64,000 nt of DNA from an uncultured Aquimarina sp. (GTDB lineage: Bacteria > Bacteroidota > Bacteroidia > Flavobacteriales > Flavobacteriaceae): contig CANMDW010000020.1 of NCBI GenBank assembly GCA_947496705.1, forward strand, positions 1 to 64,000, read 5' to 3'. Shown here piece after piece: positions 25,355 through 34,777 of the stretch. Made by a program: the position numbers and the translations under genes. How positions within the stretch are numbered: the first letter of the stretch is position 1; each line of letters starts with the position of its first letter. The notes below the pieces were generated by a model. That model was not told the DNA's origin. It did not search any database and saw nothing but the letters and a program-made list of their open reading frames with translations.

Positions 25355-25536
25355 TATTGAGAGGTTTAAAATCGTACCATATTAAGTTACGAAAATTTTA
25401 TGAGATATAGCTCCTTGAGAATACATTTATTACTTTGATACTCTTATAGTTATTATTACCTATAGGCTCTGGCGAAATTAATCTATGCTATTCAAAACCA
25501 GAGCCTTCAGTAATTTTTTGTACAGTAATTTTAAAT

Positions 25537-25600
25537 AAGAGTATGTTTAAAAACCCTACTTCCTGAAAACTACTATTTTGAGAACTATGATTTTATTTAT
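25537..25600. mobile_element. Truncated MITE-like element, family 3
   Basis: About 63 bp match the left part of the element at 57160-57320 with two changes (TAAGAGTATGTTTAAAAACC onward). The right end is missing. The rest of 25355-25896 has only a GCCTG-type palindrome (25746-25770) and the shared leader at 25790. Confidence 0.75.
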
Positions 25601-25789
25601 ATTTATGATGATAAGTATAAATATATTTTATGACCAAACGTTTTCAGATTAAAATAAAGCAGCATCTGCAATCATTGGCAACTGGTAAAAATTTCTTGTT
25701 TTCGACCAGATTAAGTTCCTAGTTTGATTTAATCTAAAAAAAGGAGGCCTGTTTGCCGATTCAGGCAGGCTCTGTATCGGGTAGTTCAT

Positions 25790-25858
25790 TGAGAGGTTAA
25801 TAAAAGGCAGTGATAAAATCGACACCAAAATTTACAATACTTTTATTACATTGTCTTA
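25790..25858 (+). promoter_or_regulatory. Upstream element shared by two small-gene loci, copy 2
   Basis: GAGAGGTTAATAAAAGGCAG then TGATAAAATCGACACC and, downstream, TTATTACATTGTC. It matches 23765-23840 and lies 39-107 bp before the lipoprotein start. Confidence 0.45.
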
Positions 25859-25896
25859 TGGATATGGGAAAACCTCAATAATATTAATTAAGCATT

Positions 25897-26265
25897 ATGA
25901 AATTTATTAAAATGAGAATGCTATTTTGCCCACCAATCCTATTGCAATTATTTGGATGTGGTCAAGAACCTGAATTGATGCAGATCACCGATGTTATCGA
26001 AAATGTGGTAGTTCAACCAGCAGAAGCTTTAAAAATTGCTGCACCATATCTGGAAGAGCATGCAACCTATCATTGGGATCCTCAACAACCGCTTAAGACA
26101 TATATTGTTAAGTATCGTAAATGGTACTATGTAATGAGAACAAACTACCCTGCCAAAACCCTAAGGTTTTACATGCAGCCTGCGGTAAGGATAAATACTA
26201 CTGATGGTAAAGTTACCTTTATTGAGAAGGAAGGAAAACCAATCAAAAGAAACCTATCGCCATAG
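25897..26265 (+). CDS. Small lipoprotein, PepSY-like
   Basis: 122 residues with a basic start, a hydrophobic stretch and a lipobox LFGC. The mature part (EALKIAAPYLEEHATYHWDP, then KTYIVKYRKWYYVMRTNYPA, then INTTDGKVTFIEK) resembles the PepSY-type pattern of an alpha-helix followed by strands ending in a 'D..TGKV' turn. No enzymatic function is suggested. A MITE-like element begins 21 bp after its stop. Confidence 0.55.
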   Translation: MKFIKMRMLFCPPILLQLFGCGQEPELMQITDVIENVVVQPAEALKIAAPYLEEHATYHWDPQQPLKTYIVKYRKWYYVMRTNYPAKTLRFYMQPAVRINTTDGKVTFIEKEGKPIKRNLSP

Positions 26266-26285
26266 TTCGAATTTTGTCGGTCATG

Positions 26286-26444
26286 TATATAGTGTCTGGC
26301 CTGAAATAGGCGGTTTTTATAATTTGAATTATTTTTGATTTTCTTTTTTGACGCAGATGCCTTAGCATCAGGCGATAAAAAAATAAAAATAGCGCAAAAA
26401 GAAACAAATTTAATAGTGATATATTTCCGACCAGACACTATATA
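26286..26444. mobile_element. MITE-like element, family 1 copy 2
   Basis: 159 bp from TATATAGTGTCTGG to CCAGACACTATATA, the same interior as 22060-22224 but with two small deletions. TATATA at both ends may include a TA target duplication. The rest of 26266-26675 holds only the doubtful frame below. Confidence 0.85.
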
Positions 26445-26470
26445 GAAGAGATGACTTTTCCAAATGAGGT

Positions 26471-26605
26471 AATACCAAGATACATTTTCAAAAAAAGAAA
26501 TTAATTAAACAACACCATGTTCCCTTGGAGTATTTTTTTGTAAGTGCTTTCGTGTTCATTATGGGGATTGGGATACTATATTTCTTAATTTTTAACAAAA
26601 TTTAA
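26471..26605 (+). CDS. Possible small single-helix membrane peptide lacking an ATG
   Basis: The frame reads KKKLIKQHHVPLEYFFVSAF then VFIMGIGILYFLIFNKI: basic start, one clean transmembrane helix, stop. No ATG is in frame, and a stop precedes it 27 bp after the MITE end. It may be a small gene that lost its start when the MITE inserted. Confidence 0.25.
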   Translation, partial: NTKIHFQKKKLIKQHHVPLEYFFVSAFVFIMGIGILYFLIFNKI

Positions 26606-26675
26606 ACCCAATCAAAGTCATATTTAATGCGAAAATAATCATCTTCGCGATACGAATATTGAAATTATTATCGCC

Positions 26676-27506
26676 ATGAAAAATTTTGGACTTACTAAAG
26701 AGAACTGGGAACAGTTTGTGATCTGGTTTTGGGACTTTATACCGGGTTTGATATCGGCAATAATCATCCTTTTAGTTGGATTGTGGTTTATTAGAATAAT
26801 TACCCGATGGTTAAAACGGTTCTTCGATCGAAAGGATTATGATGAAACACTGGAAAAATTTGTACTCGACCTAACAGGCTGGGGACTCAAGGTATTACTT
26901 TTTGTGATCGTTATCGGGCAATTTGGAGTCAAAACTTCTTCTTTGGTCGCTATCCTGGGGGCGGCCGGCCTGGCAGTTGGCCTGGCATTGCAGGGTTCTC
27001 TGGCCAATTTTGCAGGAGGAGTATTGATCTTACTTTTCAGACCCTTTAAAGTGGGAGATTTTATCGATGCACAAGGAATACAGGGTACGGTAACCGAAAT
27101 TACAATCTTCACTACCAAAATGCTTACTTTTGGTAATCAGGTAGCTATTGTACCTAATGGGAAATTATCTAATGATAATATTATTAATTATTCTGCCGAA
27201 GGAAAAAGAAGGGATAAAATCAATATTGGGATCTCGTATGATAGTGATATTAAGCTGGCAAAAGAAACATTGTCTGATTTGATTTGGGAACAGGAAAAAA
27301 TTATAAAGGATCCTGCTCCGCTAATCGTTGTCGATGAGTTGGGTGATAGCGCCGTGACCATTTCGGTACGCTACTGGGCATTGAATGAAGATTTTTGGGA
27401 TATTCACTTTTACATTTTGGAAGAAGCCAAGCACCGCCTGGAGTCTAAGGGGATTTCGATTCCGTTTCCGCAGCAAGATGTTCGCGTCTATAAGATGAAC
27501 ACATAA
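26676..27506 (+). CDS. mscS: Small-conductance mechanosensitive channel (MscS)
   Basis: 276 residues. Three membrane segments lie in the first 130. The pore helix region GAAGLAVGLALQGSLANFAGG then ILLFRPFKVGDFI is the MscS signature, and a beta domain (VTEITIFTTKMLTFGNQVAIVPNGKLSNDNIINYS) and C-terminal alpha/beta domain follow. It opens on membrane tension to release solutes during osmotic downshock. It is single, with its stop next to a lone MITE end. Confidence 0.93.
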   Translation: MKNFGLTKENWEQFVIWFWDFIPGLISAIIILLVGLWFIRIITRWLKRFFDRKDYDETLEKFVLDLTGWGLKVLLFVIVIGQFGVKTSSLVAILGAAGLAVGLALQGSLANFAGGVLILLFRPFKVGDFIDAQGIQGTVTEITIFTTKMLTFGNQVAIVPNGKLSNDNIINYSAEGKRRDKINIGISYDSDIKLAKETLSDLIWEQEKIIKDPAPLIVVDELGDSAVTISVRYWALNEDFWDIHFYILEEAKHRLESKGISIPFPQQDVRVYKMNT

Positions 27507-27507
27507 A

Positions 27508-27526
27508 TAGTGTCTGGTCGGAAATA
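27508..27526. repeat. Solitary end of MITE family 1
   Basis: TAGTGTCTGGTCGGAAATA, identical in type to the ends of the two full copies, begins 2 bp after the mscS stop. No partner end nearby. Confidence 0.75.
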
Positions 27527-27618
27527 AAGAGATCGTAGATATATACGGGTTTTTGAGCTATATCGGAAAAAACCAATCGGTTAACCGAAACATCAGCCTA
27601 TAAAGCCGTAGCAGTGAT

Positions 27619-30600
27619 CTATTCCAACATCTTTTTTATTTCCTGAAATTTAATTGTTAACTCTTTGAGCCGTATTTCGGCTTCCTGGCCAGGAAGTTGG
27701 TCTGCATTGCCGATCATATAATATAAATACATGATTTGATTAGTTAGCATAGGTTGCGGATAGGCCCCACTATCGGTTTTTAATTGTTTAAGTGCCGTTT
27801 CTACTTTCTTTAGTCGTTCTGTTTGACCTTTCTTATCCTTTAATTTCATTACTTCATTCTCAAGGGTATCTTGCAGTTTTCGTGATGCTGTGACGAGGGC
27901 TCCAATTTTTTGTTGCATCGCTATCTGAACCGCAATATCGGCCTCAGACACACCACTTTCTTTAACTCTCGGATCGATCAATAGCTCAAATTCTTGCTCA
28001 AAGACCTTATTTTTAGTAGTCAATCTGGCGGTATAAGTTCCGGGAGCAGCAATGGGGCCGTTTTGATATCTTTTACGAACTTCTTTTGCCCAGGGGCCCG
28101 TATGCTTCATGTTCCAATAGAAACGATTTAACCCGGGATTGGTGTCCAAAGATATATCGGCCAAATAGATCACTTCGTTGGTACTCATCACTTCAATAAT
28201 CTCATCTGGTAACTTTTGTTTGGTGCTATCGCTTACATAGGTAGCAACAATTTTTTTATCTGCATCGAGAATATCAAGTTTAATCCCTGCTTTGTTACTT
28301 TTTGGGATATAGTAATCGATAATAACACTGGCTTTTGGGTACACAGGAAAAGTTGATTGTCCATTGCGCACCTTGGGGTAACGATATCTAATTGTGTGAT
28401 CAGGTTTAAATAGCCAGGGAGAGTTTTCCATAGTATTGATTTCTGGTTGCCTTAATGTGGTGATATTATCCAAGATCCAAAAAGAACGTCCCATCGTACT
28501 GATCACCAGGTCTCCACGATGAATTTTAATATCGGTTACCGGAGTGACCGGTAAATTTTGCTGGAATGCTTTCCAGTTCTTACCATCATCAAACGAAATA
28601 AATAAACCGAATTCGGTTCCTGCATATAAAAGGCCAGGCCTTACTGGATCTTCCCTAACCACCCTTGTTGGAAAATCGGCAGGAATACCATTAGTACCTG
28701 TAGTGAGTAATTCCCAGTTTTTTCCGTAGTTGTTAGTTTTATAGATATAGGGTTTTTCATCTCCTAATTGGTAGCGCAATACCGCAATATATGCTTTGGC
28801 CGGATCGTGAAGCGATGGTTCGACAGCGTCAACACGTCCACCTTTCGGAAGTTTGGATGGTGTTACATTGAACCAGGTTGTACCACCATTTTGTGTGAGT
28901 TGTACGAGTCCATCGTTGGATCCGGTCCAGATTAACCCTTCCTGAAGTGTAGATTCTCGTATAGAATACAGTGTACTATAATATTCTTCACCGGTAATGT
29001 CTCGTGTAATAGGGCTACCCGATATAACTTGTTTGTCTGTTTCAAAGGCCGTTAGGTCTGGCGAAATTGTTTGCCAGTTCAGGCCATCATCTATCGTTTT
29101 ATGTAAAAACTGAGATCCATGATAAACGACATCGGGATTGTGAGGTGACACATGTACAGGAGCCACCCGTTGAAACCTGTATTTTAAATCTTTCGGGTTG
29201 TGGCCATAGATATTGGAAGCTCCTACATAATACCCTTTTTCAATGCCGGTTTGTTTATTGAAAACACCAAAGCGACCTTTGCAATTTACATAAACCGTAT
29301 TATGGTTTCCAGGTTTGGGCACGGCCGGCCCGGTTTCACAACCTCCCGTGTTAATAATCCAACCCACTCCGGTATTCTGGATAGCACTAGGGGCAAAACT
29401 GGGTACTGCGATGGTTGTGTAGTTGTCTTGTTGCCCAGCATATAGCCAGTAAGGATATTGGTCATCAACTTCAACCTGATACAGTTCGGCCGTAGGTTGA
29501 TTGAATTGAGTTGACCAGGTTTTACCACCATTATGAGTAATATTGGCACCGCCATCGTTGGCCTGAATAAACAGATCCGTATTATCCGGATTGATCCATG
29601 TATCGTGATTATCGCCATGTGGAGGTTGTATCTTAGACCATGACACGCCTCCATCAATTGATTTAAGCATTGGATTGGCCATAGAATAAACGATGTCTGG
29701 ATTTTTTGGATCGACCTCCACATTTGTGTAATAAAAAGGTCTGTTTACCAGTCCTTTTTCACTTGATATCTGGGTAAACGATGCCCCCTGATCTACCGAT
29801 TTGTACAAACCACCTTCTTTTCCGGGAGCTTCTATAACTGCGTACAATATACTGGAATTAGCTGGTGACACTGCCAGATCTATTTTGCCAATAAGCCCTT
29901 TGGGCAGACCTTTGCTAAGTCTCTCCCAGTCCTGGCCTCCATTAACTGATTTATAGATACCTCCTTCATCATTATTCCCACCAGAAATGATTGTCCATGG
30001 TTTGCGATCAGCTTTCCAGGCCGCAGCATAAACCACATTTGGATTACCGGGTAACAATTCCAGATCGGCAAAGCCTACTTTATCAGAAATGAAAAGCAGT
30101 TTTTCCCATGATTTCCCACCATCAATAGTCTTGTAGATACCACGTTCGGTATTTGGTTTGAAAGCATTGCCAATCGCAGCTACCCAAACGATATTATGAT
30201 TGGTTGGGTCTATTTCTACAGCTCCAATATGCCCTGTTTCTTTTAATCCGATATGCCCCCAGGTTTTTCCGGCATCTATTGATTTGTACATCCCTTTTCC
30301 GGTAATAACATTGCTTCTCAGTCCGTCAGAACCTGTGCCCACATACACTATATTCGCATCATTAGGGGAGACTGAAATATCTCCAATAGATGGTGTTGCG
30401 AAGTATCCATCTGAAACGTTCTTCCATGTGGTACCGTAATCTTCCGTTTTCCATACCCCGGCACCCGAAGCTCCCAGATAAAAGGTTGCAGGAGCAATCG
30501 GGGTACCTGTTACCGCCGTTACACGACCGCCTCTTCCAGGACCAACGGTTCTGTATTTCAGAGCTTCAAAGTCTTGTGCAATTACAACTTCAGTAAGTAA

Positions 30601-30642
30601 TAAAAGAAATAAAAAAAGGAGAGGATTGGTATGTAATTTCAT
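27619..30642 (-). CDS. Secreted BNR/VPS10-like beta-propeller protein
   Basis: 1007 residues with a signal peptide (LLFLFLLLLTEVVIAQ). Residues about 25-700 contain many Asp-box/BNR units (YKTIDGGKSWEKL, YKSVNGGQDWERL, GGVSWSKI, HNGGKTWSTQF, NGGTTWFNV), as in sialidase-like, xyloglucanase-like and sortilin (VPS10) propellers. The end (about 880-1007) is helical and charged. Such proteins are often called glycosyl hydrolases in Bacteroidota without proven activity. No T9SS sorting domain is visible. It is the last gene of a co-directional run with serine hydrolases and a D-aminoacylase. Confidence 0.8.
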   Translation of the reverse strand: MKLHTNPLLFLFLLLLTEVVIAQDFEALKYRTVGPGRGGRVTAVTGTPIAPATFYLGASGAGVWKTEDYGTTWKNVSDGYFATPSIGDISVSPNDANIVYVGTGSDGLRSNVITGKGMYKSIDAGKTWGHIGLKETGHIGAVEIDPTNHNIVWVAAIGNAFKPNTERGIYKTIDGGKSWEKLLFISDKVGFADLELLPGNPNVVYAAAWKADRKPWTIISGGNNDEGGIYKSVNGGQDWERLSKGLPKGLIGKIDLAVSPANSSILYAVIEAPGKEGGLYKSVDQGASFTQISSEKGLVNRPFYYTNVEVDPKNPDIVYSMANPMLKSIDGGVSWSKIQPPHGDNHDTWINPDNTDLFIQANDGGANITHNGGKTWSTQFNQPTAELYQVEVDDQYPYWLYAGQQDNYTTIAVPSFAPSAIQNTGVGWIINTGGCETGPAVPKPGNHNTVYVNCKGRFGVFNKQTGIEKGYYVGASNIYGHNPKDLKYRFQRVAPVHVSPHNPDVVYHGSQFLHKTIDDGLNWQTISPDLTAFETDKQVISGSPITRDITGEEYYSTLYSIRESTLQEGLIWTGSNDGLVQLTQNGGTTWFNVTPSKLPKGGRVDAVEPSLHDPAKAYIAVLRYQLGDEKPYIYKTNNYGKNWELLTTGTNGIPADFPTRVVREDPVRPGLLYAGTEFGLFISFDDGKNWKAFQQNLPVTPVTDIKIHRGDLVISTMGRSFWILDNITTLRQPEINTMENSPWLFKPDHTIRYRYPKVRNGQSTFPVYPKASVIIDYYIPKSNKAGIKLDILDADKKIVATYVSDSTKQKLPDEIIEVMSTNEVIYLADISLDTNPGLNRFYWNMKHTGPWAKEVRKRYQNGPIAAPGTYTARLTTKNKVFEQEFELLIDPRVKESGVSEADIAVQIAMQQKIGALVTASRKLQDTLENEVMKLKDKKGQTERLKKVETALKQLKTDSGAYPQPMLTNQIMYLYYMIGNADQLPGQEAEIRLKELTIKFQEIKKMLE

Positions 30643-30708
30643 GATTTCAAAATTTCGAATTTTATATAGTATTATGTGAAGTTCATATTGACGTAAGAAA
30701 CCATCTTG

Positions 30709-31788
30709 TCATCGTATGAAGTTTTCTGCAATTGTAAAATGTATATTCCCGAATTCAACATCTGAAAGATTGGCAACAATAGCAACCACTATATTCTTTT
30801 CCCGGGATATCATAAAAATAGTGGAGCCACCAACAGAACTACCACCATGACCATACCATTCTGTTTGCTGATGTATATAGGATCTCCATCCCAGGCCATA
30901 ATTTGTGGTTTTACCATTTGCCGTAGCCTGAGGCGTCATAAGGGTCTTCATTGTATTTGTATCCAGAAATTTGGATTTTATAAAGGCTTTACCAAATTTC
31001 ACAAGATCTTCTGTGGTGGAAAGAAAACCACCTCCGGCCCATTTGTAACTATTATCAACAAAAGGCGCATTCTCTATCAAATTCTTATCCGATAATTCAT
31101 AACACCCTGCTCTATGTAGAATAACCTTTTGAGGAACATCAGGAACTGTATTTTTCATCTGCAAAGGCTTAAAAACAGCTTGTTCCATATATTTTAAAAA
31201 TGGAGTAATTGTTATGTTCTCTATGGCCACACTAATCAAATTCCATCCGTAACTTGAATAGCTGTATTTGGTTCCTGGTTTATGGAGTAAGGGATCGTTT
31301 TTAAAAATATCCAGTCCCTCTTTTACCGAGGCATAGTGCCTGGTACTTAAAAACTCTGTTCCGCGATAATGTCTTATTCCTCCTAAATGCCCGGCCAGGT
31401 GCCTCAATGAAACTTTCCATTTTTTAGTTGGAAAAGAAGGAACATATTGCTGTATAGGAGCATCCAAATCTAATTTATCCTGGTCCATAAGGATTCCGAT
31501 CGCAGCTGCAGTGAGCGTTTTGGAAACACTGCCAATTCTAAATTTGGTAGTTGCCGGATCTACAGCTTCCTTAAGTTCTAAGTTGGCGTATCCAAATCCT
31601 TCTGACCAAATGATGCTGTCATTTCTGGTTACAGTAATACTTAATCCTGGAATATGATGAGCAGTAACAAAATCTGATAAAAGTAATTTTGATTTGACAA
31701 TAGCATGTTCCTGAGCCGGGCAAAATGAGCAGAGACCTAAAAAGAATGCTAATAAAGGAATTTGAAACGAGTGTACTCTATTGATCAT
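30709..31788 (-). CDS. Serine hydrolase, beta-lactamase/DD-peptidase family
   Basis: 359 residues with a signal peptide. It has a class C beta-lactamase-like fold: SVSK at 87-90 (nucleophile Ser, general base Lys), the second motif YSYSSYGWN with Tyr, and HGGSSVGG (third motif, His in place of Lys). This group includes D-aminopeptidases, DD-carboxypeptidases and esterases. Its neighbours, a second serine hydrolase and an N-acyl-D-amino-acid deacylase, suggest D-amino-acid-containing peptides as substrates. That is contextual inference. Confidence 0.85.
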   Translation of the reverse strand: MINRVHSFQIPLLAFFLGLCSFCPAQEHAIVKSKLLLSDFVTAHHIPGLSITVTRNDSIIWSEGFGYANLELKEAVDPATTKFRIGSVSKTLTAAAIGILMDQDKLDLDAPIQQYVPSFPTKKWKVSLRHLAGHLGGIRHYRGTEFLSTRHYASVKEGLDIFKNDPLLHKPGTKYSYSSYGWNLISVAIENITITPFLKYMEQAVFKPLQMKNTVPDVPQKVILHRAGCYELSDKNLIENAPFVDNSYKWAGGGFLSTTEDLVKFGKAFIKSKFLDTNTMKTLMTPQATANGKTTNYGLGWRSYIHQQTEWYGHGGSSVGGSTIFMISREKNIVVAIVANLSDVEFGNIHFTIAENFIR

Positions 31789-31813
31789 TGTATAGTGAAT
31801 TAATGTTTAGTTA

Positions 31814-31981
31814 CTAGTGTCAAGTCAAACTAAAACTTACGTGTAATCCAATGCATCTTTTGCACCTGGCCATCGTTAAAAAAAAATTCCGTAGCTACGG
31901 CTATGCAATGTTTTTTTGCCTAGGTCTGGCACAAAATCTACGATTGCCTCACCCGTCATCTCTGTCTTGACTTAACACTAG
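31814..31981. mobile_element. MITE-like element, family 2, supplying a stop codon
   Basis: 168 bp with terminal inverted repeats CTAGTGTCAAGTCAA and TTGACTTAACACTAG (one mismatch) and an internal CCGTAGCTACGG palindrome. Its right end CTAG provides the TAG stop (31978-31980) of the upstream serine hydrolase gene, so it inserted at or inside that gene's 3' end. Confidence 0.8.
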
Positions 31982-33054
31982 GATTTTGCATCTAAAATAA
32001 GCTTTACAAGCTTTCCAAATTCTTCTTTCTCTACTCTGTTGTTGTCAATATCTGTATTTACCCGGTGTACAAGCACCATGTCATACTCGGGAATAATCAA
32101 TAAATAATGCCCGCCAGCTCCTCTTGCGGAAAAAGCCCCTTCCTTTACATCTACCCCCGGGAGATGTGGAAACTTATTATAATCTTTGGCAACCCACCAC
32201 ATATATCCATACCCATCACATGAATACAGAGCAGCATCAGAATGATACGATGTACTCTCTTCAACCCACTCTCTGGGAATTATTTGTTTGCCATTCCATA
32301 TGCCCTTGCGTAACATGAGCAGTCCAAAACGTGCTAAATCTCTGGCATTAATCCTAAAAGGGTATGCCCTGTGAATAGAAGCTTCCCCAGAAACATAGTT
32401 ACCGTCTTTTGGAGAATAATCCTCCATTTGAATAGGCTTTGCAATATCTGTATGAATAGCTTCATATACTTCTTTACCGGTTAGTTGGGTAAAAATAGTA
32501 GCAGCAACATTAAAATCCCAGTTATTATAATACCAGTGTGTACCTGCCTTTTCTGTATGCCGTTCTGGTTTCAGGGCTTTCATCCTTTTGGATTCGTACA
32601 ACGCAGGATGATACACTCCTGATCTTGCTTTCAGGCAGTCACTTATGGTTGCCTCTTTTTCTTCATCTGATAAAGGTGGATTATCGTCTATGCCCAGCTG
32701 CCCCATGGTCATATTAAGATTAATCACCCCCTCTTTTACATAGTTGCCATACAAAGCACTCAGGAAGCTTTTTCTTATGGAATGTGTGTTGTATTTTTTT
32801 TCTACCTCACCCCACTCATATAGAATTTTACCATCAACCACAATCATCACAGCTGCTGTATTCATATCCTTTGAATAAGCTTTTGCTTTTTTCAGATCTT
32901 TTAATAAGTATCCGTAGGATCCCATATCCTTTATATAATTCCAGGACTTACCAGGAAAATCCTGACTTTTGTTTTGAGCATACGTATTAACAGGATGCAA
33001 TAAAACTATAAAAATTATTAAGAAGGACGCATACAAAAAGTTTGATTTAACCAT
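31978..33054 (-). CDS. Serine hydrolase, beta-lactamase-like, second copy
   Basis: 358 residues with a signal peptide (FLIIFIVLLHPVNTYAQ). Motifs: SIRK at 92-95, YYNNWDFN with the YxN motif, and ARGAGGHY near the C-terminus. It is only distantly similar to its neighbour at 30709-31788. The reading frame ends in the terminal CTAG of a MITE-like element, so the original C-terminus may have been slightly different, although the end (LILDAKS) looks complete. It lies 19 bp after the D-aminoacylase gene, likely an operon. Confidence 0.82.
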   Translation of the reverse strand: MVKSNFLYASFLIIFIVLLHPVNTYAQNKSQDFPGKSWNYIKDMGSYGYLLKDLKKAKAYSKDMNTAAVMIVVDGKILYEWGEVEKKYNTHSIRKSFLSALYGNYVKEGVINLNMTMGQLGIDDNPPLSDEEKEATISDCLKARSGVYHPALYESKRMKALKPERHTEKAGTHWYYNNWDFNVAATIFTQLTGKEVYEAIHTDIAKPIQMEDYSPKDGNYVSGEASIHRAYPFRINARDLARFGLLMLRKGIWNGKQIIPREWVEESTSYHSDAALYSCDGYGYMWWVAKDYNKFPHLPGVDVKEGAFSARGAGGHYLLIIPEYDMVLVHRVNTDIDNNRVEKEEFGKLVKLILDAKS

Positions 33055-33073
33055 TGTTTTAGATTTAATAAAA

Positions 33074-34657
33074 TTAGTTATGTCTCTTTTTTCTCAGGAC
33101 TTTTCCAGCCTTTATCTTTTGAAATTTCCCATTATCTACAGCAATCTGCCCGTTGACAAGGACAAAATGTATTCCCTCGGGGTACTGATGGGGGTCTTCA
33201 AAGGTAGCCTTGTCAATTATAGTATCGGGGTCAAAAATTACGATATCGGCTATCATTTTTTCTTTAATACGACCTCTGTTTTTTAAACCTAAAGCGGTAG
33301 CAGGTAGCTGTGTCATTTTATAGATAGCCTGTGGTAATGTGAGTATTGATTTTTCTCTCACATAATGCCCCAATACCCTGGGAAAAGTACCATACCATCT
33401 GGGGTGGGGGTGCCCAATCCCTGGCTTGACCAGTCTGCCATCTGAAGCAATCATTGTTTGCGGATGTTGCATAATCCGCTCTACATCCTCTTCATGCATG
33501 GCATGAAACACACAGGACGCTCCTCCGTTTATCTGAGCCTCAATAACCAGATCTGCACCATTTTCTATAGTGGGATCAAGCCCTTTTAGTTCGCACCAAT
33601 ACTTTAGTGTTTTCCCCTCGAGTTCGGGCATCCATTCTACCTTTGCAAATTGTACTCTTGTTAAGCCATTTCCTCCACGATCATTAAGAATATTAAAGAT
33701 GATCCCCGATTTTATGCTATCTCTTTGCTTAGCATCCTGTATTCTTTGTTTAAAAGCATCATTTCCGCCGGCTCTTGCCCAGCTGGGTATTAAAATTGAA
33801 ATACCGGTGTAACTGGCATTATACGGATATTGATCCATTTTAATATCTAATCCTGCAGTCCTCGCAGAATCTACCATGGCAAGTGTCTTTACACTTTTCC
33901 CCCACATGGGTTTACCAATAGCTTTATGATGTGTCAATATCACAGGAATATTGGCCTTATGTGAAATCGAGATAGCTTCTTCAACTGCATCAAAAAGACC
34001 TAAACCTTCCTCTCTTAAATGTGAAGTGTAGATACCTCCCTGGGACGAGGCTACCTTGGATAATGCGATTACTTCTTCTACTTCAGAAAAAGCCCCGGGT
34101 AGATATTTTAAGCCTGTAGATATGCCATAGGCCCCTTCGCTCATTGCCTGTTGTACCTGCGCTTTCATCTCGGTTAGTTCTTCTTCAGCAGGAGTCCTGT
34201 TATCCAGGCCCATCACATTTTTCCTAATCTGATTATGACCAACTAAATATGCAACATTCATTCCTACACCAATCTGATCTAAAGTATCCAGATACTTACC
34301 AAAAGGCCAGGGGCTGGAGCCATCTGGTCCTCCTAAAGCAGTGGTTACTCCCTGTCGAATATGGCTTTCGCAGGTAGAGAGTTCGAGAATAGGATCCAGG
34401 TGCGCATGCATGTCTATAAAACCAGGGGCTATCGCCAGCCCTTTGGCATTGATAATGCGTGTAGCCTTTACTCCCGAAAGATCGCTTATTTTTTCTATGA
34501 TGGAGTCTTTTATACCAATATCCATAGTAATCGGATCACTTCCGGAACCATCAAAAACCTCACCGTTTTGAAGGATAATATCATATTTCGGGTTTTGGGT
34601 ACAACAGGATAATGTCAACACAATTATAATGCTTCTACAAATACCTTTATAGTCCAT
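33074..34657 (-). CDS. N-acyl-D-amino-acid deacylase (amidohydrolase family)
   Basis: 527 residues. A lipoprotein-like start (IIVLTLSCC) is followed by the amidohydrolase fold. H84 and H86 in FIDMHAHLDP are metal ligands. Further motifs are YISTGLKYLPG-like (GAYGISTGLKYLPGAFS), YTSHLREEG and ILTHHKAIG, and a late IASDGRLVKPGIGHPHPRWYG with the catalytic Asp. The family removes acyl groups from N-acyl-D-amino acids, releasing D-amino acids in the periplasm. It stands between a serine hydrolase and a D-amino-acid-type transaminase gene, which fits a pathway. Confidence 0.87.
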   Translation of the reverse strand: MDYKGICRSIIIVLTLSCCTQNPKYDIILQNGEVFDGSGSDPITMDIGIKDSIIEKISDLSGVKATRIINAKGLAIAPGFIDMHAHLDPILELSTCESHIRQGVTTALGGPDGSSPWPFGKYLDTLDQIGVGMNVAYLVGHNQIRKNVMGLDNRTPAEEELTEMKAQVQQAMSEGAYGISTGLKYLPGAFSEVEEVIALSKVASSQGGIYTSHLREEGLGLFDAVEEAISISHKANIPVILTHHKAIGKPMWGKSVKTLAMVDSARTAGLDIKMDQYPYNASYTGISILIPSWARAGGNDAFKQRIQDAKQRDSIKSGIIFNILNDRGGNGLTRVQFAKVEWMPELEGKTLKYWCELKGLDPTIENGADLVIEAQINGGASCVFHAMHEEDVERIMQHPQTMIASDGRLVKPGIGHPHPRWYGTFPRVLGHYVREKSILTLPQAIYKMTQLPATALGLKNRGRIKEKMIADIVIFDPDTIIDKATFEDPHQYPEGIHFVLVNGQIAVDNGKFQKIKAGKVLRKKRHN

Positions 34658-34777
34658 GAGTTATGTTTTTTATCTGGCTAATTATACTGCTGCCAGGGAT
34701 TATTATTAAAACCATTATTTAGTCTGGTATTAAGATGATATATAATCTCCTAATCAGATACTGGACGGGATCTCTCC

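Noticed and set aside
27261..27506. mscS truncated by the MITE end at 27508
   Set aside because: The protein has normal length and a typical C-terminal domain; the MITE end begins after the stop.
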